A DNA stretch of 64,000 bases from DASRQK01 sp964401685 (lineage in GTDB: Bacteria; Bacteroidota; Bacteroidia; Sphingobacteriales; Sphingobacteriaceae): positions 1 through 64,000 of the forward strand of contig CAYNZH010000006.1 in the NCBI GenBank assembly GCA_964401685.1. The letters are read 5' to 3'. The notes under the pieces were generated by a model, which worked only from the letters and a program-made list of their open reading frames with translations, searched no databases and was not told where the DNA came from. The translations under genes were made by a program, and so were the position numbers. Of this stretch, positions 24,349-33,359 are shown piece after piece; position 1 is the stretch's first letter; each line of letters begins with the position of its first letter.

Positions 24349-26394
24349 CTAATTAAACCCTATTCCCATACCTAGGTAATAATTCCGACCCGGAGCGGGA
24401 TTGTAGAAACGGTCTCCGAATGCGTTGATATCGTTTCCCAGGCTGTAATTTTGGTTCAGCATATTATCAATTCCACCGAAAATCCTCCAGGAAAAGGTTT
24501 TCCTCCGGAGAGGTCTCTCAAAGGTTATCTTTGATTGAACCAAATGGTAGTCATCGGCAAAAACGCTATTCGCGTCCGTTAGAGGGATTTCAGAGGTATA
24601 TTGATGGCTGAGAAAAAAAGCCCAGGAATCTAGAGGCGAATACTGCACACCATTGAAAAGTTGATGGCGGGGAACGCCTGTCAAAAAATTCCCCGAAAAA
24701 TCACGACCCTGAACGTGGTAATCGGCAAACTTAAAGTGGCTCCAAGCCCAACTGCTGGTCCAGTGCCAGCCCTGCGAGCTGGATTTGACCAAACTCATTT
24801 CCAAGCCGTTTTGCCGCACGCCACCGGCATTTGTGAAGTATTCTGCGCCGCTTTCCCGCAAATTCCTGACGATCGCATCGCGCATGCTATAGTGGAAAAG
24901 CGACGCGTCAAGCTGAATGCCGAGTGCACTACTAAACCACCTGAGTCCGCTTTCATAGTTCCACCCCTGCTCGGGTCTGAGTGTTCGGTTGATCTGATTG
25001 TCCGAGGGGCGGATTTCCGCAGCAGAAGGCGGAGAAAAACCCTTCGACAGGGTAGCCCTCCAGTTGAGCCGAGGCGTGATCGCATAGGAAAGGGCAAACT
25101 TAGGCATCCAGACTGGCTCAAATCTATGGGCGTCAAAATGTTGAAAATTGAGACTCAATCCTGTGTGGATATGCCATTTTTCACCGAAATTAAGTTGGGC
25201 GTGCAAAAAATAATAGTGGTAGGACAGATCGAGTTGGTCCTGCGCCTGTATTTCTCCTTTTTTCCCCAAATGGTTGTCGAAATTCGAGATGTCATAGCGA
25301 CCTTGCTGCCATTCAGTTCCCGCCTGCAAGCGGTAGTTGGTACGCATAAACCGGCGCGAATAGGCCAAGTAAGTCCGTATACCGTAATTTTTCTCCATTC
25401 TTTCCTCAAAATTTGTAATAAAAGGATTGGAAAAGTCTGTGGAACTTCCGAACACCGAAAATTTGTGGGACAAGTATCGGTTCAGGTTCCAGGTATGTGT
25501 TAGTCCGCCTAGAAAGGTTCGATTGCGAATTCCTGCGTTTTGCATCTCCGCTCCGGGAGTTGGTCCGCTAGGAGGACGTGCTGCCTGCGGATTTTCCAGA
25601 AATTGGGCCTGAGTCAACCCTCCCGGCGTCCTATAGTCCAAATCGGAATAAAGCGCCAGAATCTTGATATCATTTTCGCGTGTTGGATCTGCGTTTGACC
25701 AGGGATATGCGAGGACATGTCTGGTTTGAAACACTTTTTTGTTTAAATGCGAATGATCTCTATATCCGTTTGCGCGCTGAAATGATTGGTTGAATGAAAA
25801 ACCATAGCGGGATTCTTTGGGATAAAACGCGGTCCTTAGTTGCTGATTGAACAAGCCGTACGAGCCGGTCTGGACTTCTAATTCGCCTGCGCTGGGCTGC
25901 CCCGACTGCGCTGCAAAGGGATTCAGTAGGACAACGCCTCCTGAATTTGCACCGAAAACGCTGCCGTCAGGTCCCTTCAAAAGCTCCATCCCCGAGACTC
26001 CCCAGGGGTCTAAGAGGTTCAGATAGGTGTTCCCGCCTGCGTCGGTGAGTGGAAAGTCCTCGAGGTAAACTTTGATATTTCTCACGCCGAAGGGCGATCT
26101 CAACAAACTACCCCGAATGGACATTCGGTAGCTTCCTGGCGAGCGTTCCTCCATACGGACTCCAGGAATCGAATTGGATACACTCACAAAATTAAGCCCC
26201 TGATGTCTTTTTAGGCTATTTTCACCAATGGTGGCCATGGATACTGGCAAACTCAAAAGCGCGCCCGCATTAAAGTAGGATACGATGCGCACAGGCTCTA
26301 AGTCGGTGTGCCTAAGCACGCTATCCTGTGCAAAAATTACTTTCGCACTTACTGTAAACAAGAATAACAAGCCAAACGCCTTAAAATGCATCAT
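24349..26394 (-). CDS. TonB-dependent outer membrane receptor
   Basis: The product has 681 residues: a signal peptide (1-22), a plug domain (about 40-160, with MEERSPGSYRMSIRGSLLRSPFGVRNIKVYLED and GPDGSVFGANSGGVV) and a long beta-barrel ending in YYLGMGIGFN. It lacks the carboxypeptidase-like N-terminal domain of SusC proteins, so it is closer to siderophore, vitamin or metal receptors. The ligand is unknown, and no uptake genes adjoin it. It is divergent from pepT by about 50 bp and tail-to-tail with DUF3037. Confidence 0.88.
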   Translation of the reverse strand: MMHFKAFGLLFLFTVSAKVIFAQDSVLRHTDLEPVRIVSYFNAGALLSLPVSMATIGENSLKRHQGLNFVSVSNSIPGVRMEERSPGSYRMSIRGSLLRSPFGVRNIKVYLEDFPLTDAGGNTYLNLLDPWGVSGMELLKGPDGSVFGANSGGVVLLNPFAAQSGQPSAGELEVQTGSYGLFNQQLRTAFYPKESRYGFSFNQSFQRANGYRDHSHLNKKVFQTRHVLAYPWSNADPTRENDIKILALYSDLDYRTPGGLTQAQFLENPQAARPPSGPTPGAEMQNAGIRNRTFLGGLTHTWNLNRYLSHKFSVFGSSTDFSNPFITNFEERMEKNYGIRTYLAYSRRFMRTNYRLQAGTEWQQGRYDISNFDNHLGKKGEIQAQDQLDLSYHYYFLHAQLNFGEKWHIHTGLSLNFQHFDAHRFEPVWMPKFALSYAITPRLNWRATLSKGFSPPSAAEIRPSDNQINRTLRPEQGWNYESGLRWFSSALGIQLDASLFHYSMRDAIVRNLRESGAEYFTNAGGVRQNGLEMSLVKSSSQGWHWTSSWAWSHFKFADYHVQGRDFSGNFLTGVPRHQLFNGVQYSPLDSWAFFLSHQYTSEIPLTDANSVFADDYHLVQSKITFERPLRRKTFSWRIFGGIDNMLNQNYSLGNDINAFGDRFYNPAPGRNYYLGMGIGFN

Positions 26395-26445
26395 TTTTGA
26401 CTAAATTTGACTTGCAATTTAGCAAAATTATACGTATATTGCTTT

Positions 26446-27717
26446 ATGGGACCTACTTTTATCAACGACCTGAAAGTCATCGATCCGGCAGAACGGTTTC
26501 TGCGTTATGTCCGCATTGACACGACTTCTGACCCCCTTTCTGACAGCGTACCATCCACCGAAAAGCAAAAAAATCTGGGGAAATTGTTGGTGGAAGAATT
26601 GAAGTCTTTTGGGATAGAAGATGCCCACTTGGATGAGCTCGGCTACGTGTACGCAAGCGTTCCATCCAACTCCGAGAAGAATGGCGTTCCCGTGATTTGC
26701 TTTTGTTCCCACATGGACACTTCTCCAGATTGCAGTGGAACTGGAGTTAAACCTCTGATTCATCGGGGATATCGGGGGCAAGATTTGGTTTTGCCGGATG
26801 ACACGTCGGTTGTCATTACTGAGAAAGAGCATCCAGATTTGAAGAAACAGCATGGCAATGACCTTATTACTGCCTCTGGGAATACATTGTTGGGGGCAGA
26901 CGACAAGGCCGGCATCGCTGAGATCATGGAGGCTGTTCGGATTTGGCAGGCCTATCCGGAAATAAAACATGGGGAAATCAAGATTCTTTTCACCCCAGAC
27001 GAAGAAATCGGTCGGGGTGCTGACCACGTGAACCTCGACAAACTAGGCGCTGATTTTGCCTACACCGTTGATGGAGAAACGGCGGGTTCGATCGAAGACG
27101 AGACTTTTTCAGCCGACGAAGTCCGGATCCTGGTTCAGGGTATTGGCGTTCACCCCGGATTTGCAAAAGACAAATTGGTCAATGCACTCAAAATCGCCGC
27201 AGAAATCGTCGGAAAACTGCCGAAGGACCGCTTGTCTCCGGAAACAACTTCAGGCCGGGAAGGCTTCGTACATTTGGTCAGCATGAGTGGATCCGTCGAA
27301 AAAGCCGAACTCAATTTTATAGTCAGGGACTTTGACAACGATCTGCTCAAAACCCATGAGGATGAGCTATCCTCTTTAGTCAGGGAAGTGATGGGAAATT
27401 ATCCTTCCTGCGGATATCACATTGAGGTGAAAGAGCAGTATAGAAATATGCGCCAAATCCTCGACCAGCATCCTCAAATTATGGAAATAGGGCTCGAGGG
27501 CATACGACGAGCGGGGTTGACGCCCATTCGACGTAGTATACGCGGCGGGACGGACGGCTCCCGGCTTTCATTTATGGGTTTGCCCTGTCCAAATATATTC
27601 GCTGGTGGACATGCATTTCATGGGAAAGAGGAATGGATTTCCGTTCAGGACATGCAGGCGGCTGTCCGAACGATTTTGCATATCGGAAGCTTATGGGAGG
27701 AAAAACACGACGAATAA
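26446..27717 (+). CDS. pepT: Peptidase T (tripeptide aminopeptidase)
   Basis: The product has 423 residues from ATG 26446. M20B zinc-site motifs are present: SHMDTSPD (His, Asp), GADDKAGIAEI (bridging Asp), FTPDEEIGRGAD (Glu base and ligand), TVDGETAG and NIFAGGHAFHGKEEW (last His). The dimerisation domain lies near 210-325. It removes the N-terminal residue from tripeptides in the cytoplasm. The frame could begin 13 codons earlier at 26407, but MGPTFINDL is closer to the family start. The nitroreductase gene follows 21 bp downstream. Confidence 0.95.
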   Translation: MGPTFINDLKVIDPAERFLRYVRIDTTSDPLSDSVPSTEKQKNLGKLLVEELKSFGIEDAHLDELGYVYASVPSNSEKNGVPVICFCSHMDTSPDCSGTGVKPLIHRGYRGQDLVLPDDTSVVITEKEHPDLKKQHGNDLITASGNTLLGADDKAGIAEIMEAVRIWQAYPEIKHGEIKILFTPDEEIGRGADHVNLDKLGADFAYTVDGETAGSIEDETFSADEVRILVQGIGVHPGFAKDKLVNALKIAAEIVGKLPKDRLSPETTSGREGFVHLVSMSGSVEKAELNFIVRDFDNDLLKTHEDELSSLVREVMGNYPSCGYHIEVKEQYRNMRQILDQHPQIMEIGLEGIRRAGLTPIRRSIRGGTDGSRLSFMGLPCPNIFAGGHAFHGKEEWISVQDMQAAVRTILHIGSLWEEKHDE

Positions 27718-27738
27718 TCAGCAAGATAAATAATTTAT

Positions 27739-28329
27739 ATGTTACAGGAAGAAATGACAAACACATCAATAGTGACCGCGATCTTGAATCGCCGCAGTAC
27801 TTTTCACCGGGATTTCCTAAAGCAGGATATTCCACGAGAAAAACTGGAGACCTTGGTAGAATGCGCGAACGCAGCACCCAATCACAAACGAACCCAACCA
27901 TGGCGTTTCGTGGTTTACCGCGCTGGAGGTCTTGAGAAACTCGCAACGCTACTAGGGAACGCGTATGTTGAGCACACACCTGCCGAGAGATTTCTGGAAA
28001 AGTCCAAAGATGCTCTGCAATCGAAGGCGCGAGAAGCGGGCGCAGTCATCGCGATCAATGTCGCTTATTCTGGCGCGGTCCCCGCCTGGGAGGAAGTTGC
28101 CGCCACAGCGGCAGCCGTGCAAAACATGTGGTTGGCCACCGCAGAATTGGGTCTAAGCGGGTATTGGGGCAGCCCCGGAATTATTCAGCATCTAAAACCT
28201 GCGCTGAATCTCGCCGAAAACGAAGAATGTTTGGGATTTCTCTACTTGGGTGTTCCCCAGCCTGAGATGGAGGCGCCTAGACCAAAATTACCTCTGGAGC
28301 ACAGGGTCCTTTGGGAAGAACAAGCCTAA
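27739..28329 (+). CDS. Nitroreductase family flavoprotein
   Basis: The product has 196 residues. The N-terminal NRRSTFHRDFL and CANAAPNHKRTQPWRFVV match the FMN-phosphate-binding loops of the family. AVQNMWLATAELGLSGYWGSPG and FLYLGVPQPE complete the fold. It is of the short nitroreductase (YdjA-like) type, a cytoplasmic NAD(P)H-dependent flavin reductase of unknown substrate. ATG 27754 (MTNTSIV) is an equally good start. No terminator was seen between it and the convergent anti-sigma gene 23 bp away. Confidence 0.87.
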   Translation: MLQEEMTNTSIVTAILNRRSTFHRDFLKQDIPREKLETLVECANAAPNHKRTQPWRFVVYRAGGLEKLATLLGNAYVEHTPAERFLEKSKDALQSKAREAGAVIAINVAYSGAVPAWEEVAATAAAVQNMWLATAELGLSGYWGSPGIIQHLKPALNLAENEECLGFLYLGVPQPEMEAPRPKLPLEHRVLWEEQA

Positions 28330-28352
28330 GAAAGGCAGTACGTTACCGAAAA

Positions 28353-29045
28353 CTACAGATCTGCTGAGTTCTTTTCAAAGACGATGCGGATCTGTCCTTT
28401 TTGCCCCGTCCAGCGCACGTTCTGGAATTGCAATAAACGGATGGCTTCCCCTGCCAGGAGAGGATCAGCTTCCCCGAGCACCTCGATTTCTTCAGGGTTA
28501 CCCGCCGATCCTATATGGAATTGGAGGTCGACTGCGCCAGTCACACCGGTAAAGTCTGCATGATCTCTCAGAAAACGATCAAAATTCTCCCAACCTCCTA
28601 CGGGCACAGCATCCGCAGGCACGCCTTCAGTCGAAGCCAGCACCTGGGCACTGATCTGCATGCTGGCCTGATCGAGATTGTGACCAGGTAATTCGACTTC
28701 CACAACCCTTTGTTCGGGAGCACTGCCGACTATTTGCGAGCGCATATAGTAAAGAACGATCACTAAAATGAACAATACTGCTGCAGTCGCGGCAATAGAA
28801 ATCCTGTGACTGCCAAAGTAAAACCGATCACGCTCTTTTTGTGTGCCTGCTATGCGGGCAGCCAACCGTTGCTGAAGAAGACTGAGTCGCCCATGATCCA
28901 CATCCTTTTGAAGACGATATCCCTCAATCGCTTCGTCCAAAAGTGGATCATTCAGCGCTTCCCTTTCCAGGTTGTGCATATCTTCGGGAGACAATTGACC
29001 ATTGAGGTATTTTTGTATCCTGATTATATTGTAATTATTGTCCAT
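28353..29045 (-). CDS. Membrane anti-sigma factor with TonB-C-like domain
   Basis: The product has 230 residues from ATG 29045. Residues 5-45 (IQKYLNGQLSPEDMHNLEREALNDP) are the cytoplasmic anti-sigma-like segment common in Bacteroidota, without zinc ligands. A membrane helix lies at 82-101. The periplasmic part ends with a segment (168-226: VDLQFHIGSAG, LAGEAIRLL, W, GQIRIVF) that follows the TonB C-terminal domain pattern. Its start overlaps the end of the sigma factor gene by 11 bp, so it is most likely that factor's regulator. The signal it senses is unknown. Confidence 0.75.
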   Translation of the reverse strand: MDNNYNIIRIQKYLNGQLSPEDMHNLEREALNDPLLDEAIEGYRLQKDVDHGRLSLLQQRLAARIAGTQKERDRFYFGSHRISIAATAAVLFILVIVLYYMRSQIVGSAPEQRVVEVELPGHNLDQASMQISAQVLASTEGVPADAVPVGGWENFDRFLRDHADFTGVTGAVDLQFHIGSAGNPEEIEVLGEADPLLAGEAIRLLQFQNVRWTGQKGQIRIVFEKNSADL

Positions 29046-29583
29046 GCGCGGCACTCCTTTCCATGCATATTTTCAAATTTCTTTTTCCGTTTTGAATATA
29101 ACTCTTCACTTTACTCATCTCAAAACCAGTGAGCTCTGCTATTTCTTTATAGTATTTCTTTTGGAGGTAAAAAAGTCGAACACAGGTAGCCTGTTCTTCG
29201 GAAAGTTGGTTCAGACAGGCATCAAGACGATTTAACTGATCTTCTTTGAAATACACATCGCTGTCGTCGTATTGATGAGCCATCTCAACCGCTTCGTCGA
29301 TTTCGACAGTGGTGATATGTTTTGTCTGGCGAATCGACATCAAACAGTGATTACGCGCCAATGTATAGAGCCAAGGCTTGAAGTTTAGGACTTCATGCTG
29401 CCTGAGTTTTGTCACCAAAGATTCAAAAATTTGCATAACCGCATCTTCACTTTTGGCTTGATCCCTAAAATACTTAAAGCACAAGCCATAGACAAGTGGC
29501 ATATAGGGTTCGTACAATTTACCCAAAAGCTGCAAATTGCCGGATTTCTTATATTCTTGTAAAAGAAATTGTTCGTCCCTCAC
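29035..29583 (-). CDS. ECF-type sigma-70 family RNA polymerase sigma factor
   Basis: The product has 182 residues from a GTG start. Region 2 spans about 22-90 (FRDQAKSEDAVMQIFESL, FKPWLYTLARN) and region 4 about 120-175 (LSEEQATCVRLFYLQKKYYKEIAELTGFEMSKVKSYIQNGKRNLK, the helix-turn-helix that reads the -35 box). There is no region 1.1 or 3. It is cotranscribed with the overlapping membrane anti-sigma gene. A long perfect inverted repeat lies directly upstream. Confidence 0.92.
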   Translation of the reverse strand: MRDEQFLLQEYKKSGNLQLLGKLYEPYMPLVYGLCFKYFRDQAKSEDAVMQIFESLVTKLRQHEVLNFKPWLYTLARNHCLMSIRQTKHITTVEIDEAVEMAHQYDDSDVYFKEDQLNRLDACLNQLSEEQATCVRLFYLQKKYYKEIAELTGFEMSKVKSYIQNGKRNLKICMERSAAHGQ

Positions 29584-29625
29584 GCCTTTTGCTTATGTGC
29601 AACCACCTGTTATTTATAAGATGCA

Positions 29626-29680
29626 AATTGAAGGATATTTCCATAAAAATCGGTCAATCTTATGGAAATATCCTTCAATT
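29626..29680. repeat. Perfect 21 bp inverted repeat between icd and the sigma factor gene
   Basis: Arms 29626-29646 and 29660-29680 are exact reverse complements (AATTGAAGGATATTTCCATAA), separated by 13 bases. The repeat lies 36 bp after the icd stop and 43 bp before the sigma GTG, both on the minus strand. It is AT-rich and not followed by a T-tract on either strand, so it is not a typical intrinsic terminator. It could be an mRNA 3'-end stabiliser, an attenuator or an operator. Confidence 0.85.
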
Positions 29681-29716
29681 AGGATGCGTCAGCACAACGA
29701 TCATCCCTTATTGTTC

Positions 29717-31939
29717 CTAAGCGATCGAATCGACCAAGCCATTCAAGGTCGCACTCGGACGCATCACAGCACTTGCCAAGCTATCGTCCAACCTATAATA
29801 TCCCCCGATATCTTGCCTTTTCCCTTGTGCTGCGATCAATTCCTCGTTGATCTTGGCTTCGTTCTGTGCGAGCGCATCAGCCACTCGAGAAAAAATTGCT
29901 TTCAATGCCGAATCTGTTTCCTGCGTTGCAAGCGCTTGTGCCCAGTAAAGAGCAAGGTAAAAATGTGATCCGCGGTTGTCGATGCCTCCCAGTTTACGTG
30001 CCGGTGAGCGGTCATTTTCGAGAAACTTTTCAGTCGCCGCGTCCAGAGCTTCAGCTAAAACGAGTGCCTTCTCATTATTTTGGCTTTGCCCCAAATGCTC
30101 CAGTGACACGGCTAAAGCTAAAAATTCTCCCAAAGAATCCCAGCGAAGATAGCCTTCGTTGACAAGCTGCTCCACGTGCTTCGGTGCGGATCCACCAGCA
30201 CCAGTCTCAAACAGACCTCCACCGTTCATCAGAGGAACGATAGAAAGCATCTTTGCGGAGGTGCCCAATTCGAGAATAGGAAACAGATCAGTGAGATAGT
30301 CTCTCAACACATTTCCCGTCACGGAAATAGTGTCCAATCCCTGCCTGATGCGTGAAAGCGTAAATTTTGTAGCCTCCACGGGTGCAAGAATCCGAATATC
30401 AAGTCCCTGCGTATCATGATCCTTCAGATAATCCTTGACTTTGAGAATGAGTTCCTTGTCGTGTGCTCTCTGCTCATCCAACCAAAATACAGCCGGAGTC
30501 TCGGAAAGACGCGCCCTGGTAACCGCGAGTTTGACCCAGTCCTGAATCGGTGCATCTTTGGTTTGGCACATTCTGAAAATATCGCCCTGCTGTACTGTTT
30601 GCTTTAAAATCACCTGACCGTCGCCATCGATCACCTGGATTTCCCCAGCCTGATCGGCTTGGAACGTCTTGTCGTGAGATCCGTATTCTTCGGCCTTTTG
30701 AGCCATAAGACCAACATTAGGCACTGAACCCATAGTTTTGGGATCAAAAGCGCCGTTTTTCTTGCAATCCTCAATCGTTGCTACGAAAACACCGGCATAA
30801 TTACGATCTGGAATCAACGCGACAGTATCCTGTAATTCGCCCTCTTTGTTCCACATCTGTCCTGAACTGCGTATCATTGCAGGCATGGACGCATCCACAA
30901 TCACATCAGACGGTACGTGCAGATTGGTGATTCCCTTATCGGAATTGACCATGGCGAGGTCGGGACCTTCCTCCATGGCCTGGCCTAACGCCTCTTTGAT
31001 TTCATCCTCCAGTTCATGCCCTTTGATTTTGGCATAAACGTCGCCTAGCCCATTACTGGATTCTACACCTAGCTGGCGGAAGACACTGGCATATTTTTTA
31101 AATACCTCTTCAAAGTATACTTCAACTATTGCGCCGAATATCAAGGGGTCGGAAACCTTCATCATTGTCGCTTTCAAATGGGCTGAAAGCAGCAAACCGT
31201 CGTTTTTTGCGGCTTTAACTTCCTTTGCGACGAAAGATTTAAGCTTGGACAAACTCATGACGGAGGAGTCGACAACCTCACCTTTCTGTAGGGTCGCAGC
31301 CGATTTCAATAGGGTGCTGCCACCGTGCTGATCCTTAAAATAAATTTCGAAAGTAGTTGCCTCAGGGACCGTATAAGAGGATTCACTACCATAAAAATCG
31401 CCCTCGCTCATGGACGCAACCCTGGTTTTGCTTTCGGGCGACCAGGTTCCCATGCGATGAGGATTGGCTTTAGCATAATTTTTTACAGCTTTGGGCGCTC
31501 TTCGATCAGAGTTACCTTCTCGCAGCACTGGATTCACAGCGGAACCCAAAACTTTCGCGTATTTTGCGCGGATATCCTTTTCCTCATCAGTCTGCGGATC
31601 TTCTGGAAATTCAGGAAGTGCATATCCCTTTTCCTGGAGTTCTCGGATTGCCGCTTTTAGCTGTGGAATGGACGCCGAAATATTGGGAAGTTTGATAATA
31701 TTCGCTTCCGGAGTGGTGGCCAGTTCCCCCAATTCGGCGAGTACATCTGCCTCGCGCTTATCCTCGGGAAGAAAGGCTGATAAGTTGGCAATAATTCTGG
31801 CAGCCAAAGAAATATCCTTTTCAACAACGTCAATGCCAGCTGGTTTCAGAAAGGATTGAACAATAGGGAGAAAGGAATATGTGGCAAGCGCAGGAGCTTC
31901 GTCGGTCCTTGTGTATAAAATCGTGTGTTTATCGGCCAT
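29717..31939 (-). CDS. icd: Monomeric NADP-dependent isocitrate dehydrogenase
   Basis: The product has 740 residues, the length of the monomeric 80 kDa class, unlike the about 410-residue homodimeric Icd. Hallmarks include YTRTDEAPALATYSFLPI, LREGNSDRRAP (substrate loop), DQHGGSTLLKSA, and DNRGSHFYLALYWAQALA at the C-terminus. It converts isocitrate to 2-oxoglutarate and makes NADPH in the TCA cycle. A candidate promoter TAAATTTG (complement of 31972-31979) with ATTG 21 bp upstream lies before the start. Confidence 0.97.
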   Translation of the reverse strand: MADKHTILYTRTDEAPALATYSFLPIVQSFLKPAGIDVVEKDISLAARIIANLSAFLPEDKREADVLAELGELATTPEANIIKLPNISASIPQLKAAIRELQEKGYALPEFPEDPQTDEEKDIRAKYAKVLGSAVNPVLREGNSDRRAPKAVKNYAKANPHRMGTWSPESKTRVASMSEGDFYGSESSYTVPEATTFEIYFKDQHGGSTLLKSAATLQKGEVVDSSVMSLSKLKSFVAKEVKAAKNDGLLLSAHLKATMMKVSDPLIFGAIVEVYFEEVFKKYASVFRQLGVESSNGLGDVYAKIKGHELEDEIKEALGQAMEEGPDLAMVNSDKGITNLHVPSDVIVDASMPAMIRSSGQMWNKEGELQDTVALIPDRNYAGVFVATIEDCKKNGAFDPKTMGSVPNVGLMAQKAEEYGSHDKTFQADQAGEIQVIDGDGQVILKQTVQQGDIFRMCQTKDAPIQDWVKLAVTRARLSETPAVFWLDEQRAHDKELILKVKDYLKDHDTQGLDIRILAPVEATKFTLSRIRQGLDTISVTGNVLRDYLTDLFPILELGTSAKMLSIVPLMNGGGLFETGAGGSAPKHVEQLVNEGYLRWDSLGEFLALAVSLEHLGQSQNNEKALVLAEALDAATEKFLENDRSPARKLGGIDNRGSHFYLALYWAQALATQETDSALKAIFSRVADALAQNEAKINEELIAAQGKRQDIGGYYRLDDSLASAVMRPSATLNGLVDSIA

Positions 31940-31971
31940 ATTTTATTTTTAATAATTTTTATCGTTAGCTG

Positions 31972-32004
31972 CAAATTTAACAAAAAAACAGGAGAAAAGC
32001 CAAT
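31972..32004 (-). promoter_or_regulatory. Candidate promoter of icd
   Basis: On the minus strand ATTG (complement of 32001-32004), a 21 bp spacer and TAAATTTG (complement of 31972-31979), matching the -7 consensus TAnnTTTG. The icd start lies 33 bp downstream of the -7 box. The -33 part is one base off TTTG. Confidence 0.4.
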
Positions 32005-33359
32005 TGGTTTTGGGTTATATTTGGCGCGTGAAGCAGTCTATAGTATATTCCCGCAAAGAGTATCTGCGTATAGTTCGGTTGGCCTTCCCGATTATACTTG
32101 CAAATGCTTCTGTACCCTTACTAGGTCTGGCGGATACGGCCGCAATCGGCCAGACCGGAGCTGCCGCAGAGCTCGGAGCTATCGCGCTCGCTACCCTGGT
32201 TTTCAACTTTGTCTATTGGGGATTTGGCTTCCTGCGAATGGGTACTACCGGCTTTATAGCCCAGGCCTGGGGTGCCCGGGATCAAAAGGAGGTCCATGCG
32301 ACGTTGTTTCGTTCGATTTTGTTAGGCTTTACAATTGGCGTCCTGCTGATTGTATTCCAAAAAGTAATCGGTAACGCCGCTTTGGCACTACTCAATAGCA
32401 GCGACCAGGTCAAGGACCTCGTTAGGGACTATTTCTTCATTCGGATTTGGAGCGCTCCTGCGACATTGATCACCTTTGCTTTGCTTGGAGCTCTTATTGG
32501 CCTGGGTTGGACCAAAAGATTGCTATGGGTACAATTGTTCCTCAACGGACTGAATATCGTGCTCAATCTGCTTTTTGTTTTGGGACTGGGATGGGGAGTC
32601 AAGGGGATTGCTGCAGGGACACTTGTTGCAGAATGGGCCAGCGTTCTGGTGGCGCTGTGGATGGTTTTCTCAAATTTAGGGATTCGCAAGCCTTTTGCGC
32701 GGATGAGAGAACTCAGTATTGAAATCTTCAACAAAGTCCGTTTAACTGGGTTGATGAGTGCCAATGCAGACATTATGATTCGAACCTTTGCTTTGCTTGC
32801 AGCATTCTATTGGTTTGCAAATCAAGGTGCATCGTTCGGGGATGCCACACTGGCGGCGAACCACATCCTATTGCAATTCGTTTCATTTTCGGCTTTCTTC
32901 CTGGATGGCTTTGCGCATGTTTCTGAAATGCTGTCCGGGCAAGCTTACGGAGCACGAGACAGACGACTAATGCTGAGAAACATTGCCCAATCCACTCATC
33001 TAGCGGCTCTTTCTGCGATTTGCCTCGCTGGAATATGCTTTTTTGCAGGATCGTTCCTCATCGCCCTTCTGGCGAAAGATCCGCAGGTACAGGAAATAGC
33101 GGCGATGTACGTACCTTTCGCCGCTATCTACATTTTGGTATCCTTTATGGCCTTCCAATTGGATGGCATTTTCATCGGGATGACCAAAACCAAAGAGATG
33201 CGCAATTCAACGCTGATTTCGCTCGTAGGATTTGTAGGGATTTCTATTATTCTGCAAAGCTATTGGGACAATCAAGGCCTTTGGATTGCATTCATCACCT
33301 ACGTTCTTCTCCGCGCGCTCAGTTTGGGCGCTTATTTTATAAAAATCGTCCGTGGCTAG
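32004..33359 (+). CDS. MATE family efflux transporter (DinF-like)
   Basis: The product has 451 residues with 12 membrane helices in two six-helix halves. The start IVRLAFPIILANASVPLLGLADTAAIG is typical of the DinF branch of MATE exporters. These export cationic drugs or metabolites in exchange for H+ or Na+. The frame opens at TTG 32004, with AGGAG nine bases before it; GTG at 32028 (MKQSIVYSRKEY) is the other likely start. The 3' end overlaps convergent creD by 4 bp. Confidence 0.9.
   Translation: MVLGYIWRVKQSIVYSRKEYLRIVRLAFPIILANASVPLLGLADTAAIGQTGAAAELGAIALATLVFNFVYWGFGFLRMGTTGFIAQAWGARDQKEVHATLFRSILLGFTIGVLLIVFQKVIGNAALALLNSSDQVKDLVRDYFFIRIWSAPATLITFALLGALIGLGWTKRLLWVQLFLNGLNIVLNLLFVLGLGWGVKGIAAGTLVAEWASVLVALWMVFSNLGIRKPFARMRELSIEIFNKVRLTGLMSANADIMIRTFALLAAFYWFANQGASFGDATLAANHILLQFVSFSAFFLDGFAHVSEMLSGQAYGARDRRLMLRNIAQSTHLAALSAICLAGICFFAGSFLIALLAKDPQVQEIAAMYVPFAAIYILVSFMAFQLDGIFIGMTKTKEMRNSTLISLVGFVGISIILQSYWDNQGLWIAFITYVLLRALSLGAYFIKIVRG

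Noticed and set aside
24661..25503. A 280-codon plus-strand open frame opposite the TonB-dependent receptor.
   Set aside because: It is a shadow of the receptor gene, with no promoter or domain features.
26428..27027. A 199-codon minus-strand open frame within pepT.
   Set aside because: Antisense to conserved peptidase T motifs; no sign of its own coding features.
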